DNA of 12,051 nt from assembly GCA_036794825.1 (NCBI GenBank), contig DAIRGA010000056.1:1-12051 (forward strand). Reading direction: 5' to 3'. Below are positions 1 through 9,032 of this stretch, one piece after another. The stretch's first letter is position 1, and each line of letters starts with the position of its first letter. A model generated the notes under the pieces. The model had not been told where the DNA came from. It saw only the letters and a program-made list of their open reading frames with translations, and made no database searches. Both the position numbers and the translations under genes were made by a program. Source of the stretch: RZYY01 sp036794825. Its GTDB lineage: Bacteria > Bacteroidota > Bacteroidia > Bacteroidales > 4484-276.

Positions 1-3000
1 ATGGAGACGATTGCGTAATCATCGGCGGGGTTGGGATATACCTCAACCTGCTGCGACTGTAGTTCGGGTTGAATCAGGTCGAAACCTGTGTTTTCATCGC
101 CCGACTTGAGGAGGGTAGCCAGTTCGACGTTGTCGAAGGTGGCAACTGCTGTGCGGTTGGCGTAGATGCTTTCGAGGAATATACCCGCTTTGAGGCAGCC
201 CGTCATGTTGAGGGTACCGTTGTAGCGCTGCTGCCAGGTGGTTCCGTTGGCCGAGGTGAATACCTTGTAGTTTGTGCCGTTGCGCTGGATCTTCATCCAC
301 TTGATGGTGGCTATTGCACCCGAATTTACCATTGCCAGGCCTTCGGCTTTCCGGTATCCAACAATCACCCTGTTGCTCAACTGCGTTTTTACCAGAATGG
401 CCGCTGCGCTGGAGTTGCAATTCTTCCTGACCACAACGCCTCCCCAGCCGAGGTTCTGCATCCCGGTCAGGCGGGCGATGATGGTAAACTGTTCATCGCA
501 CACATCCTGGTAAACGACATGATGTACATCACGGGTGGTGGTGCTTTGGCCGGTGGCTGTAAGGTGGAAGGCGGGGTTGGCAGGTGGGAAATCATAATCT
601 TCCGTGCCATTGGCCGAAACATGCGTATCGCACTCTTTCCAGGGCGCCGGGATGCTTTGCACAAACACATTAGCAGTTTTGATGTCGCTGTTGCCGTGGA
701 TGTCGGTTACGGTAAGGGTTACTACGTTGTTGCCCTTGTTGGCTGCGGTGAACTGATCTATGTCCAACGTATAGGAAGCAATACCGCAATTGTCGGTGGA
801 GCCGTTGTCAACATCAGCCGGAATGATGGTTGCATTGCCGGTAACATCGAGCTGGATGGAGATGTCTTTTGTTTCGACCACCGGTTTTTCATCATCGGTG
901 ATGGTGATGGTGAAGGAGTCTGAAACTTTGTTGCCGGAAGCATCCGTGGCTTCGTAGGTGATGGTGTGGGTTCCCACATCGAAGAAGCTTCCGCTTGGAT
1001 CGCCTTCGATCTGCTGGATGGAATGGCCGTTGCAGTTGTCGTCTGAAGAAGGTCCCGTCCATGTAACAGTAGCGCCGCAACTGCCAGTATCGTTGGGTTG
1101 TTCTATATCTCCTGGCAATTCCACGATTTCTGGCGAAGTGTTATCCACCACCGTTACAATGGCAGTTTTTGAGGACTGATTGGGTCCTGATACCCCGGAT
1201 TCGTATAGCTGTTGAATTTCCGTTGCCGACAATGATCGTCCGTATATCTGTGACTCATAAATTTTCGCATCCAGTTCACCGGGTCCAGAATTATTTAATC
1301 CATGACGTTTTCCCATCCAGATTTCTGCATCACCTGCAGACCAGCTGCCTATGTTGGTGTTTGTATATGTTCCAATGACCTCACCGTTTCTATATCCTGT
1401 AATAAGTACATTGCCTGACCCTATTTCCTCATAAGTGATGGCGATCATAAGCAACTCGTCGGGAGTGGTTTCTGCGTAACCCGGTACAAAATTTTGTGTT
1501 CGGGAGTATCCAGTACTGCCTGCCATCCAACGGTTTGGTTGGAGTTCGCCATATACAAGGCCGTCAAAATGATCTGTGGTTACACGGTCTATTGTCAATG
1601 CAGAACCACTCATTACATCCAGATCGGTAAGTGAAACCCACGAAAGCAGCGTCTTATTCAGAATATCCGGCCCGGTATAATCGTCAACTCTTACAAAGTC
1701 AGTGCCTCCGCTAACCTCAAGATAACCATTGATGATACTGGCATTTCCAAACAGATTCATTTGACCCCAGTTGCCCGTTAGATCAGTGTATTCCTGGCCG
1801 GGCTCAAATGTCCAATAACCGATGAGACCCGGCAAAGAAGCGCCAATCGTATGGGACGCAAAATCTTCCACAGTTAGCGTAACGGTATTGATACCCACAT
1901 CACCACAGTCAAATTCTGTGATATCAAGCGTCATGGTTATCGTGCCGCAGTTATCGGCGGAACCATCGTCAATGTCATCAACTGCAATGGTTGCCTTGCC
2001 TTCGTCATCAAGATAAACCGTAAGGTTTTGGGTTTTTGCTTCAGGTTTCTCATTATCCAGTATCGTCACTGTAAATACACAACTGACTGATCCACAATAA
2101 TTTTCGGCTGTAACCACCACAGTGTGTGTGCCTATCTCAAAATTATGTGGCGAAGTGATAATCTCGCTCTCAAGCAAATACGTCAACGTGGGTGTGGGTG
2201 TTCCTCCGGCAATAGCTGCAAAAGCCACCGATGCACCGCATTCTCCTGTGTCATTGGAAACGATTATGGGTTGTGGACAAGACAGTGTAAGTTCCTGTTC
2301 CACAGTTACCTCCACCACATTGGAAGCCGTGGCCGAAGCCCATCCAACGGGATCGCACTCTACCCTCGCCAGCCGGCGGAACCAAGTGGTTTGGGTGAGA
2401 GTGCCAACATGGTCATAAGTCTCGGTGTTGATTCCGACTTCTTCCCATTGGTCAAAGGTTGCGGTGGCGCTCACGGTGTTCAGTTGCCACTGGTAATCCA
2501 GATCGCCGGTATGGCCGGAAGGCAGGCTGGTGCTGGTAATTTCGGCAGGGGTCGAACCCTGGCAAATGGTCTGATTGGCTGCAATAATTCCACCAGCAGT
2601 GGGATTTGCACATTCTGAATACAGATCGGTTCCGCTTGTCCATTCGTAGGCGCCCATATCGATCGTTGTATTCTGGATCCGTGCCTTCCCCCGGATATCG
2701 TTATCCAGCGAATTATAGCTGTTGTCGCCGGTATTCACGCAGGGAGAATTCCCATAAAGACGATAATCACCACCGGCAGGGTCAATAAATTTCGGGTCGG
2801 AGTTGATACAATTCTCCTGAACAATTGAACTCTTTACATCACCAGGTTCATTTTTAAAGCAGCAATTTTCTAATGAGACGGCACCAGAAGAACTTCCGAT
2901 TTCATTACCGGTGTCACCATCGTAATTATTCCAGAGTATGCAATTTCTGACATTAAAATTTCCTTCCCACACCTGAAGTGCTCCTCCCAGACCTGGGTTG

Positions 3001-6000
3001 TAGTTTCCATAAAAGGTTGTATTCGTTATTACTACTGAATAATAGCCATAATAAAATGCCCCACCTCCATAATTTTTTATAAACATGGCATTTGTAAGTG
3101 TAGGTTCTGCATGGTAAAAGCAAATGGCTCCATATCCTGGAGAAGAATTGTTTTTAATAATTAAATTTCTTAAGGCAGGTTCATCAACTTCAAAAAACAT
3201 ACCTCCACCCATTGCATGGCGATCACTGCCGTTGGCATTTCCTCCTGAAATGGTGAAACCATCCAGTACAGCGCTGGTGTCAAGACCTGTATCTGAATGA
3301 TAGAAAAGATGGTAGCAATTCTCCCCGTTATTCGAAATGCTTAAGGTCAACCCTTCACCGGTAACCACATCATCATCATTTTTGTCGCCACTCAGAACGG
3401 TTTCGTTGGTTACAAAATCCCTGTCGGATAAATTGAAAGTGGCAGGGTTTTCATTACCGGCAAAACCTCCATAAATTCCCACGCCATTTTTCATCTGAAA
3501 TACAAATTCGCGTGGTGTATCAGTCTCTCCGTTATATTCCTGTGTTGGTTTGTAAGTGCCGGCGGCTACCCATATTTGGTCGCCGGCAGAAGCCTGGTCA
3601 AGAGCATCCTGTAATATCAGAAATGCATCTTGCCAACTGGTCCCATCCTCGCTGCCTCCAACAGCATCCTTATCTACAAATATTAATTTGGGTTGTTCAA
3701 ACTGCAGTACGCGGTTATTGGTATTATCACTGATAAATAATTCGTTTCCGTAAATGCTGATACCTCCAGGGCTTGTTAAACAGCTCGCTGAGGGTGTGCA
3801 GGTGGATGTTGTGAATTCGGGTTTGCCAAGTACGTTATCGGCAACAGAACCGTCTGGTTTTTCGCAGGCAATCCTGAATATCAGTGTCCTTCCGTTTCCT
3901 GAATCGCTTACAAACAGGCTGCCATCGTTTATCTCAAGCCCCGAAGGCCCTTTCATGGTTGCAGCCCCAAGCCCGCCATTGTTCTCGGTGTTGCTGATAA
4001 AATCAGGTTGCCCAAGCACGGCGTCTGCACCGGCACCTGATGCTTTATAGTTTGCATTGTCAAAGCGCAACACACGGTTGTTGTACTTGTCGGCAACATA
4101 CAGGGAAAATCCGTTCACCGCAACATCAGCGGGGCTATTCATCCCCGATATGGAAACTGTAGGAGTAACGTTAGCAAAATCAACCTGCCCGAAAACCGCA
4201 TCTGCATCTGGGCCGTCATAATAATTGTAAGCTGCACCATCGAAACGCAATACACGATTATTCCCATTATCGGCCACATAAAGGCTATTCCAATAATCAA
4301 ATGCCAGCCCTGCCGGATTGTTGAAGTTTCCAGCGGCGGTTCCGGCATCATCGGTATCAAAATCCCATTGCCCGAAAACCTGGTCTGCTTCCGGATAACT
4401 ATCGAGTTCGTAAGCATCATAAAAAGCCAGCACCCTGTTGTTGCCTGCATCGCTTATGTAAAGTCTGCCATTCCATAATGCTACCGACGAAGGCGCATCC
4501 AGCGAATATGCCGACAAACCTCCGTTATCAGGAGTGTTGGATACCATATCCGGTTGCCCAAAAACCATTTCGGCATCCGGCTGGTTGCCTGTGAGGGGAT
4601 ACGCGTAACGAAGCACACGGTTATTTACCTGGTCAACAACATACATTTTGCCATTGTCATAATCCACTGCTACATCAGTGGAAAACGATAAGGTGTTGGT
4701 AGTGGTTCCGGAACCCACAGATGTGAAGTCAGGTTGCCCGATCACATAGCTGGCATTCATGCCATCTTGCCACAAATACGGATTTGATAAAGTAGTCTGA
4801 TTGGCTACGTTTGAACCGGATGAATGTAAATAAGCCACGTTCAGGTAAACCTCATTTATGGCATCATAATCCCGGTTATATTCAAATACCATTACCCTGT
4901 AGGTAGTACCTCCCAGCAGATCTTCTACTGTTACTTCTGTTCCGGTACCGTTGTACAGACAATTCCATCCGGTATTGCCGATATCTTCACCATACGTAAA
5001 GTAATAATTTCCTGACCATTCGCTATCTTCATAGTAATATCCGTCCAAAGGTTCGGCAGTTCCGCTATTTGTCTGGGTGATAAAAACAGCGCACGCTGCC
5101 CCGTTGCCCCGCGTCCAGGAGATGGTCATCTTATTTTTTTCAACATTACTGAATTGAACATTGCCTGCCTGGACTGTCGGCGGCTCGACAATATTCCGGT
5201 ATTGAAGCGCCCTGTTATTGTTGAAATCAGCCAGCAGCAGATTATCTGTGCCGCTTGTTTCAATACCGGTTGGGGTATTGACTGTGGTTTGGCTGCATGA
5301 AAAAGCTGCTGAAACAAAATCGGACTGGCCGATAACCGCATCAGCATCGCCTCCGTTGCTTTTTTCACCGGGCTGTTCGTAAATCAGTACGCGGTTGTTT
5401 CCCTGGTCGGCTGCAAACAGGAAGCCATTGCTGTTGACTGATAGCTTTGCAGGTGAAGATAAAGTGTTTGCAGCAATATTGCCACCCCGGTTGGCAGAGC
5501 CGGATACCAGATCGCCTTGACCGAATACCATCGAAGCCTCAGCGCCATTGTCGAGGTACCTGGCGTTTTCAAAGCACAGGATACGGTTGTTTCCTTTATC
5601 AGATACATAGAGCGAATGTCCGTTTTTGGTGATGCCCGAAGGGTTGTTCATTTTACCGGCATCGCAACCGGAACTGTTGGAAGTAAAATCTTCCTGACCA
5701 AATACCTGGTCGGCCAAGGTTCCCCTTGAAGCAGATGCAAGATTCAGGAAACGCAGCACTCGGTTGTTGCCCGCGTCGGCCACCCACAGACTACTGCCAT
5801 CGGTATAAATGTCCTCTGGTGCATTAAACTTACCCTGCGTGGTTCCGGCTGTAACGGTAGTGAAATCCTGCTGGCCCAACACATCTGAACAATCTTCTCC
5901 GTTCTGCATGCTCCAGAAGTTATGGTATTGAAGCACGCGGTTATTCCCCTTGTCGCAAACATAAAGATCATCATCATAAAAAGCAACTGCTGTAGGGTTA

Positions 6001-8921
6001 TTCATCGTATATCTTGAAGCAACTCCCCCCTGGTTAGGTAAATTCGAATTGAAATCAGGTTGACCCAATACTAGGAATGGTGATGGATTTTGTGATGAGA
6101 AAGGATAATGAAATACAAGCACCCTGTTGTTACCAGCATCGGCAACAGCAGCAAAATACCTTACCGCAATATCGTATGCGCCATTGAATTTAAGCAGGCC
6201 CGTACCACTGCCAGAGGTATTAAAATCCAATTGCCCGGCAACCAGGTTGGCTTCCGTTCCATCAGGAAATTCAAATTCATCCAAGGTAGAAGTTGTGAAT
6301 GATAGCGGGTTTCCGGTGCTGCCGGACGTGAGATAGTTTTCAATTCCTGAAGTGCCACTGTATTCGCAAACCATCGCTTTATACGTTGTTCCCGGTACGA
6401 GGCTAGTTAAAGTCACTGTAGTTCCGGTTCCCTTGTAAATACAGAACCAACCGGAGTTGCCAATCTGCTCACCTGAACCAAACACGCTGTTGGGAGTGTA
6501 TGTGTTGGCATTTTCCGGCACAGCCTGCCCAGAGTTGGTTTGTTTGACAAATACGATGCAATTGCTTCCATCGCCCCTTGACCAGTTAATGGTAACTGCA
6601 TCACTTACTAAATCAGTGAAATTTAGATCCGAAGCTTGTCCTGCAGGAAGTTCTGCACAGGTGGTTACATCAATGGCTGCGGTGCCAGTTGAATAATTTA
6701 CCGATCCGTCGTACGACCATGCTTTGTAAAAATATTGGGTATTGGCGGTTAACCCAGCTAGACTAAAATCTTCCAGCTCGCCATTGTAAATTACCGTACC
6801 ATTGCCACCGGGCAAGCTGTTTGTTGCCAGGTAAGTATTGCCGTCTATGGGAATACCAAAACTATTGACAGTGTTGAAGGCGATAATTACATTATTTCCG
6901 TTTGTTTTCACCCAACTAAGGTCAATGGTTACGTCAGAAGCTGCCTTGCCTTCAAACTTGCCCGGGTTACAAAGACCTACAGGGTTTTCGAAAGCCCCAG
7001 CCGTGGGGTGTGTTGCATGGCGGGTGTTGCCATCAATATCGGTTGTAATGCCGCTTAAAGGGGTTCCGATACCTATTGCAGGGGAATTGTTAAGCGGTGT
7101 GAGGTCGGTGGAGGATGTAAAGAGGGGATTGGCGTTCTTAGAATTCAGATCGAATCCTGTTGCTGACTTCCATCCTTCAAAATCCAACAGGTCATATTTT
7201 CTTTTACCAACTATTGAACTGTTTGCGGTGTGCAGCAGGTTATAATTCCCGAAAGTACCTTCAGGGTCGTTCCAGAAACAAATTGCGACCGCTCCTTCGC
7301 TTCCGGTCGGTATCATATTGTTGAAGATATTGTTCTGGAAGTTAATATTTCTGGCGTAGCCCGAATAAAACGTAAAAGCATAGCTGCCTGTTGCTATCTG
7401 GGTAGCACCATGTCCTTTGTTGCTGATATTTATACTATTGAAGTAAACGTTATTCATTCCTCCAACAGAAATATCCTGCTCAAGATACAAACCCCAGATA
7501 TAGCAATACGCTTTCCCGCCGCCATCAACGGAAACCATATTGTTGCTGATTTCATAATCCTCATTGGTATAATAATGACTTATTTCAAGTCCCCTCACAT
7601 ACGGCCCCGGAGATACAGCCAACGCTAAATCAAGGTTATAAACTTTGTTTTTCCGTACATTTCCATCGTTGGATTTAATACCGGTGAGATTTACCTGAAA
7701 ATTACTGGCATTCTTGGTAATGCTCAGATTGGCAACCGTATTGTTTTCGATGTTGGTAAGAGACTCTCCGTGGCAACGGATACCGGTCATTGAACATTCT
7801 AATCCACTGCCAGCAATGATGATCGAATTTGAAAGAGTCGGGTGTCCAATCAGGTTGCCGTTTTCAGTACCAACATTTATTCTGCCGTTCTCTATTCCTA
7901 TCCCAATAAAACCGGCATCCGGATAAGTTGAACCAACGATTTCGCCGGTGAACCGGATGTTCTGTATAGTATTACCCTGCACCGAAGAAGCTGTTTCGGA
8001 ACCAGCATTTATAGAAATTCCATAAAAAGAGCTGTTATTGGTTGAAACAGTGGCATAATTCCAATAGCTGCCACCACATTCTATTGCCTGTCCGCCAATG
8101 TAGTTATTGCTCACCGTTATATTGTTTGATGCAGGAGAGTTGATATAAATGACTCTGACATTTTCTTCGGTGGACAATGTGGTGGTATTGTTGTAGAAAA
8201 AATTGTTATGGGTTATCACCCAATTGTCTCCGTTGTTGGCCGAAACAAAAACGCCCTGTTTTTTAAAGTTATAAATATTGCAGTGTGTAACTGTATTGTC
8301 GCTGTTTTCGCGCCCTGTGGAACCGGATGAAAATATTCCCGTAAAGGGAGTCCCTCCGCTATCGGGACCACTGATATTACAATGTATGACGGAATTATTA
8401 TTATTTCCTATGCCGGTGTTATCCGTTGAAAAATGTATTACACCCGTTCCTTCCCCGCAGGCACTTTGCAACCTGCAATATTCTATCACGGATTGTTCTG
8501 CGCCGTTAATGAACCTGATGCAGGCCGAGGTTGCACTGATTAAAGTAAGATCAGCATCCTCGCCCGTCATATTCACCCTGCCGTCAATTGTCACCTTATC
8601 AGCACCATTCAGATCAATTAAGGGAGCTGATGATGAATTAGTTACAGATATACCGGAAATTACTGGAAAAATCCTGATCCTTGTCCATGTTCCGGAATTC
8701 AGCACTGCCGAAGCGGCTTCTAAGGTGTTTGTTGAAATTCCTATCTCAATGTCTTTACCATTCTGATCCTGTGAATTGACCGCATCAAACGCAGCCTTGA
8801 GCGTAGGATAGTTACCATCGTTGTTTGACCCTGATACAATTACCTGTGCGTGTGCATTGGTCAATCCCAAGAGAGTTATTAAACATAGCCCCCTGATAAT
8901 GAATTGTAAATTTGTTTTCAT
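1..8921 (-). CDS. Giant modular secreted protein with T9SS C-terminal signal, 3' end cut by window edge
   Basis: One frame runs without a stop from an ATG at 8921 to the left edge (2973 full codons plus 2 bases). The start is set by a signal peptide (MKTN, hydrophobic GLCLITLLGL, cut near AHA|Q at residue 25), an A-rich leader and a strong promoter 45 bases upstream. Domains by approximate residue: right-handed beta-helix rich in Asn turns 27-648; FN3-like 650-755; FN3-like 756-878; six NHL blades 880-1244 (motif like ADxGNNRVLxF, each preceded by VFGQxDF); FN3-like 1247-1378; six NHL blades 1383-1742; second beta-helix of the polymorphic-outer-membrane-protein type 1744-2095, ending DMGAYEW; Ig-like 2100-2204; HYR 2205-2290; a further HYR-like domain from 2290 interrupted by a LamG domain 2358-2583; HYR pair to about 2758; concanavalin-like DUF1349-type domain 2760-2945; start of a Por sorting domain (VEVYPNPADD) near 2960. 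By comparison with the 443-residue neighbour, about 65 residues are missing. Inferred role: a very large surface-exposed or released adhesin or glycan-binding protein exported by Sec and then T9SS. No catalytic motif is evident. Confidence 0.93.
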   Translation of the reverse strand, partial: MKTNLQFIIRGLCLITLLGLTNAHAQVIVSGSNNDGNYPTLKAAFDAVNSQDQNGKDIEIGISTNTLEAASAVLNSGTWTRIRIFPVISGISVTNSSSAPLIDLNGADKVTIDGRVNMTGEDADLTLISATSACIRFINGAEQSVIEYCRLQSACGEGTGVIHFSTDNTGIGNNNNSVIHCNISGPDSGGTPFTGIFSSGSTGRENSDNTVTHCNIYNFKKQGVFVSANNGDNWVITHNNFFYNNTTTLSTEENVRVIYINSPASNNITVSNNYIGGQAIECGGSYWNYATVSTNNSSFYGISINAGSETASSVQGNTIQNIRFTGEIVGSTYPDAGFIGIGIENGRINVGTENGNLIGHPTLSNSIIIAGSGLECSMTGIRCHGESLTNIENNTVANLSITKNASNFQVNLTGIKSNDGNVRKNKVYNLDLALAVSPGPYVRGLEISHYYTNEDYEISNNMVSVDGGGKAYCYIWGLYLEQDISVGGMNNVYFNSINISNKGHGATQIATGSYAFTFYSGYARNINFQNNIFNNMIPTGSEGAVAICFWNDPEGTFGNYNLLHTANSSIVGKRKYDLLDFEGWKSATGFDLNSKNANPLFTSSTDLTPLNNSPAIGIGTPLSGITTDIDGNTRHATHPTAGAFENPVGLCNPGKFEGKAASDVTIDLSWVKTNGNNVIIAFNTVNSFGIPIDGNTYLATNSLPGGNGTVIYNGELEDFSLAGLTANTQYFYKAWSYDGSVNYSTGTAAIDVTTCAELPAGQASDLNFTDLVSDAVTINWSRGDGSNCIVFVKQTNSGQAVPENANTYTPNSVFGSGEQIGNSGWFCIYKGTGTTVTLTSLVPGTTYKAMVCEYSGTSGIENYLTSGSTGNPLSFTTSTLDEFEFPDGTEANLVAGQLDFNTSGSGTGLLKFNGAYDIAVRYFAAVADAGNNRVLVFHYPFSSQNPSPFLVLGQPDFNSNLPNQGGVASRYTMNNPTAVAFYDDDLYVCDKGNNRVLQYHNFWSMQNGEDCSDVLGQQDFTTVTAGTTQGKFNAPEDIYTDGSSLWVADAGNNRVLRFLNLASASRGTLADQVFGQEDFTSNSSGCDAGKMNNPSGITKNGHSLYVSDKGNNRILCFENARYLDNGAEASMVFGQGDLVSGSANRGGNIAANTLSSPAKLSVNSNGFLFAADQGNNRVLIYEQPGEKSNGGDADAVIGQSDFVSAAFSCSQTTVNTPTGIETSGTDNLLLADFNNNRALQYRNIVEPPTVQAGNVQFSNVEKNKMTISWTRGNGAACAVFITQTNSGTAEPLDGYYYEDSEWSGNYYFTYGEDIGNTGWNCLYNGTGTEVTVEDLLGGTTYRVMVFEYNRDYDAINEVYLNVAYLHSSGSNVANQTTLSNPYLWQDGMNASYVIGQPDFTSVGSGTTTNTLSFSTDVAVDYDNGKMYVVDQVNNRVLRYAYPLTGNQPDAEMVFGQPDMVSNTPDNGGLSAYSLDAPSSVALWNGRLYISDAGNNRVLAFYDAYELDSYPEADQVFGQWDFDTDDAGTAAGNFNNPAGLAFDYWNSLYVADNGNNRVLRFDGAAYNYYDGPDADAVFGQVDFANVTPTVSISGMNSPADVAVNGFSLYVADKYNNRVLRFDNANYKASGAGADAVLGQPDFISNTENNGGLGAATMKGPSGLEINDGSLFVSDSGNGRTLIFRIACEKPDGSVADNVLGKPEFTTSTCTPSASCLTSPGGISIYGNELFISDNTNNRVLQFEQPKLIFVDKDAVGGSEDGTSWQDAFLILQDALDQASAGDQIWVAAGTYKPTQEYNGETDTPREFVFQMKNGVGIYGGFAGNENPATFNLSDRDFVTNETVLSGDKNDDDVVTGEGLTLSISNNGENCYHLFYHSDTGLDTSAVLDGFTISGGNANGSDRHAMGGGMFFEVDEPALRNLIIKNNSSPGYGAICFYHAEPTLTNAMFIKNYGGGAFYYGYYSVVITNTTFYGNYNPGLGGALQVWEGNFNVRNCILWNNYDGDTGNEIGSSSGAVSLENCCFKNEPGDVKSSIVQENCINSDPKFIDPAGGDYRLYGNSPCVNTGDNSYNSLDNDIRGKARIQNTTIDMGAYEWTSGTDLYSECANPTAGGIIAANQTICQGSTPAEITSTSLPSGHTGDLDYQWQLNTVSATATFDQWEEVGINTETYDHVGTLTQTTWFRRLARVECDPVGWASATASNVVEVTVEQELTLSCPQPIIVSNDTGECGASVAFAAIAGGTPTPTLTYLLESEIITSPHNFEIGTHTVVVTAENYCGSVSCVFTVTILDNEKPEAKTQNLTVYLDDEGKATIAVDDIDDGSADNCGTITMTLDITEFDCGDVGINTVTLTVEDFASHTIGASLPGLIGYWTFEPGQEYTDLTGNWGQMNLFGNASIINGYLEVSGGTDFVRVDDYTGPDILNKTLLSWVSLTDLDVMSGSALTIDRVTTDHFDGLVYGELQPNRWMAGSTGYSRTQNFVPGYAETTPDELLMIAITYEEIGSGNVLITGYRNGEVIGTYTNTNIGSWSAGDAEIWMGKRHGLNNSGPGELDAKIYESQIYGRSLSATEIQQLYESGVSGPNQSSKTAIVTVVDNTSPEIVELPGDIEQPNDTGSCGATVTWTGPSSDDNCNGHSIQQIEGDPSGSFFDVGTHTITYEATDASGNKVSDSFTITITDDEKPVVETKDISIQLDVTGNATIIPADVDNGSTDNCGIASYTLDIDQFTAANKGNNVVTLTVTDIHGNSDIKTANVFVQSIPAPWKECDTHVSANGTEDYDFPPANPAFHLTATGQSTTTRDVHHVVYQDVCDEQFTIIARLTGMQNLGWGGVVVRKNCNSSAAAILVKTQLSNRVIVGYRKAEGLAMVNSGAIATIKWMKIQRNGTNYKVFTSANGTTWQQRYNGTLNMTGCLKAGIFLESIYANRTAVATFDNVELATLLKSGDENTGFDLIQPELQSQQVEVYPNPADDYAIVS
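21..645 (-). repeat. Shared C-terminal cassette, copy A (DUF1349-like domain plus start of T9SS signal)
   Basis: This stretch aligns without gaps to 9234-9858 at a constant offset of 9213 bases. It encodes the concanavalin-like domain (GWGGVVVR, IKWMKIQRNGTN, FTSANGTTWQQRYNGTL) and the linker into VEVYPNPADD. Over the 176 residues from STTTRD to PNPADD I count 20 differences from the other copy, about 89% identity; nine of these lie in one patch at 399-425. Outside that patch identity is about 93%. DNA similarity is uneven: for example, 131-214 differs from its partner at about two bases. Confidence 0.9.
1173..1850 (-). other. LamG (concanavalin-like) domain embedded inside an HYR-like domain of the giant protein
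   Basis: These are about 226 codons, residues 2358-2583. The segment begins near LPGLIGYWTFEPG and ends with the LamG tail motif LSATEIQQLYESG, typical of LamG/jellyroll domains in Bacteroidota secreted proteins. The flanks read NTVTLTVEDFASH before it and SKTAIVTVVDNTSPEI after it. Joined, they give the usual last two strands of an HYR-like domain (VTLTV-D-S-TAIVTVVDNT), so the LamG appears to sit in the loop between those strands. It is in frame, with no stop or frameshift at either boundary. LamG folds bind glycans or proteins; the ligand here cannot be told from sequence. Confidence 0.7.
3696..5183 (-). repeat. Second copy of the tandem FN3-like + six-blade NHL propeller unit
   Basis: This is residues 1247-1742, about 496 residues, nearly the same length as the first copy. 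The FN3-like part has TISWTRGNGAACAVFITQ, IGNTGW and LLGGTTYRVMVFEY, matching the first copy position by position. Six blades follow, ending VDQVNNRVLRY, SDAGNNRVLAF, ADNGNNRVLRF, ADKYNNRVLRF, SDSGNGRTLIF and SDNTNNRVLQF. The fifth blade is the most degenerate. The divergence suggests an old duplication rather than a recent one. Confidence 0.8.
5187..6656 (-). repeat. First copy of a tandem FN3-like + six-blade NHL propeller unit
   Basis: This is residues 756-1245 of the giant protein, about 490 residues. The FN3-like part contains TINWSRGDGSNCIVFVKQ, then IGNSGW and LVPGTTYKAMVCEY. It is followed by six blades ending in ADAGNNRVLVF, CDKGNNRVLQY, ADAGNNRVLRF, SDKGNNRILCF, ADQGNNRVLIY and ADFNNNRALQY. 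Six blades is a normal closed NHL beta-propeller. The unit aligns end to end with the one that follows. Confidence 0.8.
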
Positions 8922-8965
8922 GTTTTTTTGTGTTAAGTATAAATATCAATTACTTTATTAGACTG

Positions 8966-8996
8966 CAAATTTAAGATGATAAAATAAAAGAACAAA
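8966..8996 (-). promoter_or_regulatory. Bacteroidota-type promoter of the giant gene
   Basis: Read on the minus strand, TTTG (8996-8993) is followed by 19 bases and then TAAATTTG (8973-8966). This matches the Bacteroides consensus of TTTG near -33 and TAnnTTTG near -7, with suitable spacing. The start codon lies 45 bases downstream of the -7 element, giving a short A-rich leader. The promoter sits in the 111-base gap after the 443-residue gene, where I see no intrinsic terminator, so readthrough from upstream is also possible. Confidence 0.7.
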
Positions 8997-9032
8997 ATCG
9001 AATGGTTTCTATTTGTATTACTCTTATGCCAG

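Noticed and set aside
69..923. 284-codon plus-strand open frame
   Set aside because: It lies antisense within the giant gene. The minus-strand frame gives clear HYR, DUF1349-like and sorting motifs, whereas this frame has no recognisable domain or start signal.
2122..2618. Overlapping plus-strand open frames of 98 and 164 codons
   Set aside because: Both are antisense to the Ig-like and HYR part of the giant protein, whose frame is continuous here.
3696..6656. Regularly spaced short repeats considered as a CRISPR array
   Set aside because: The repeats are coding (GNNRVL motifs every 55-60 residues in NHL blades), are degenerate at DNA level and lie within an open frame.
8278..8766. 162-codon plus-strand open frame
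   Set aside because: It is antisense to the N-terminal beta-helix of the giant gene, with no domain signal of its own.
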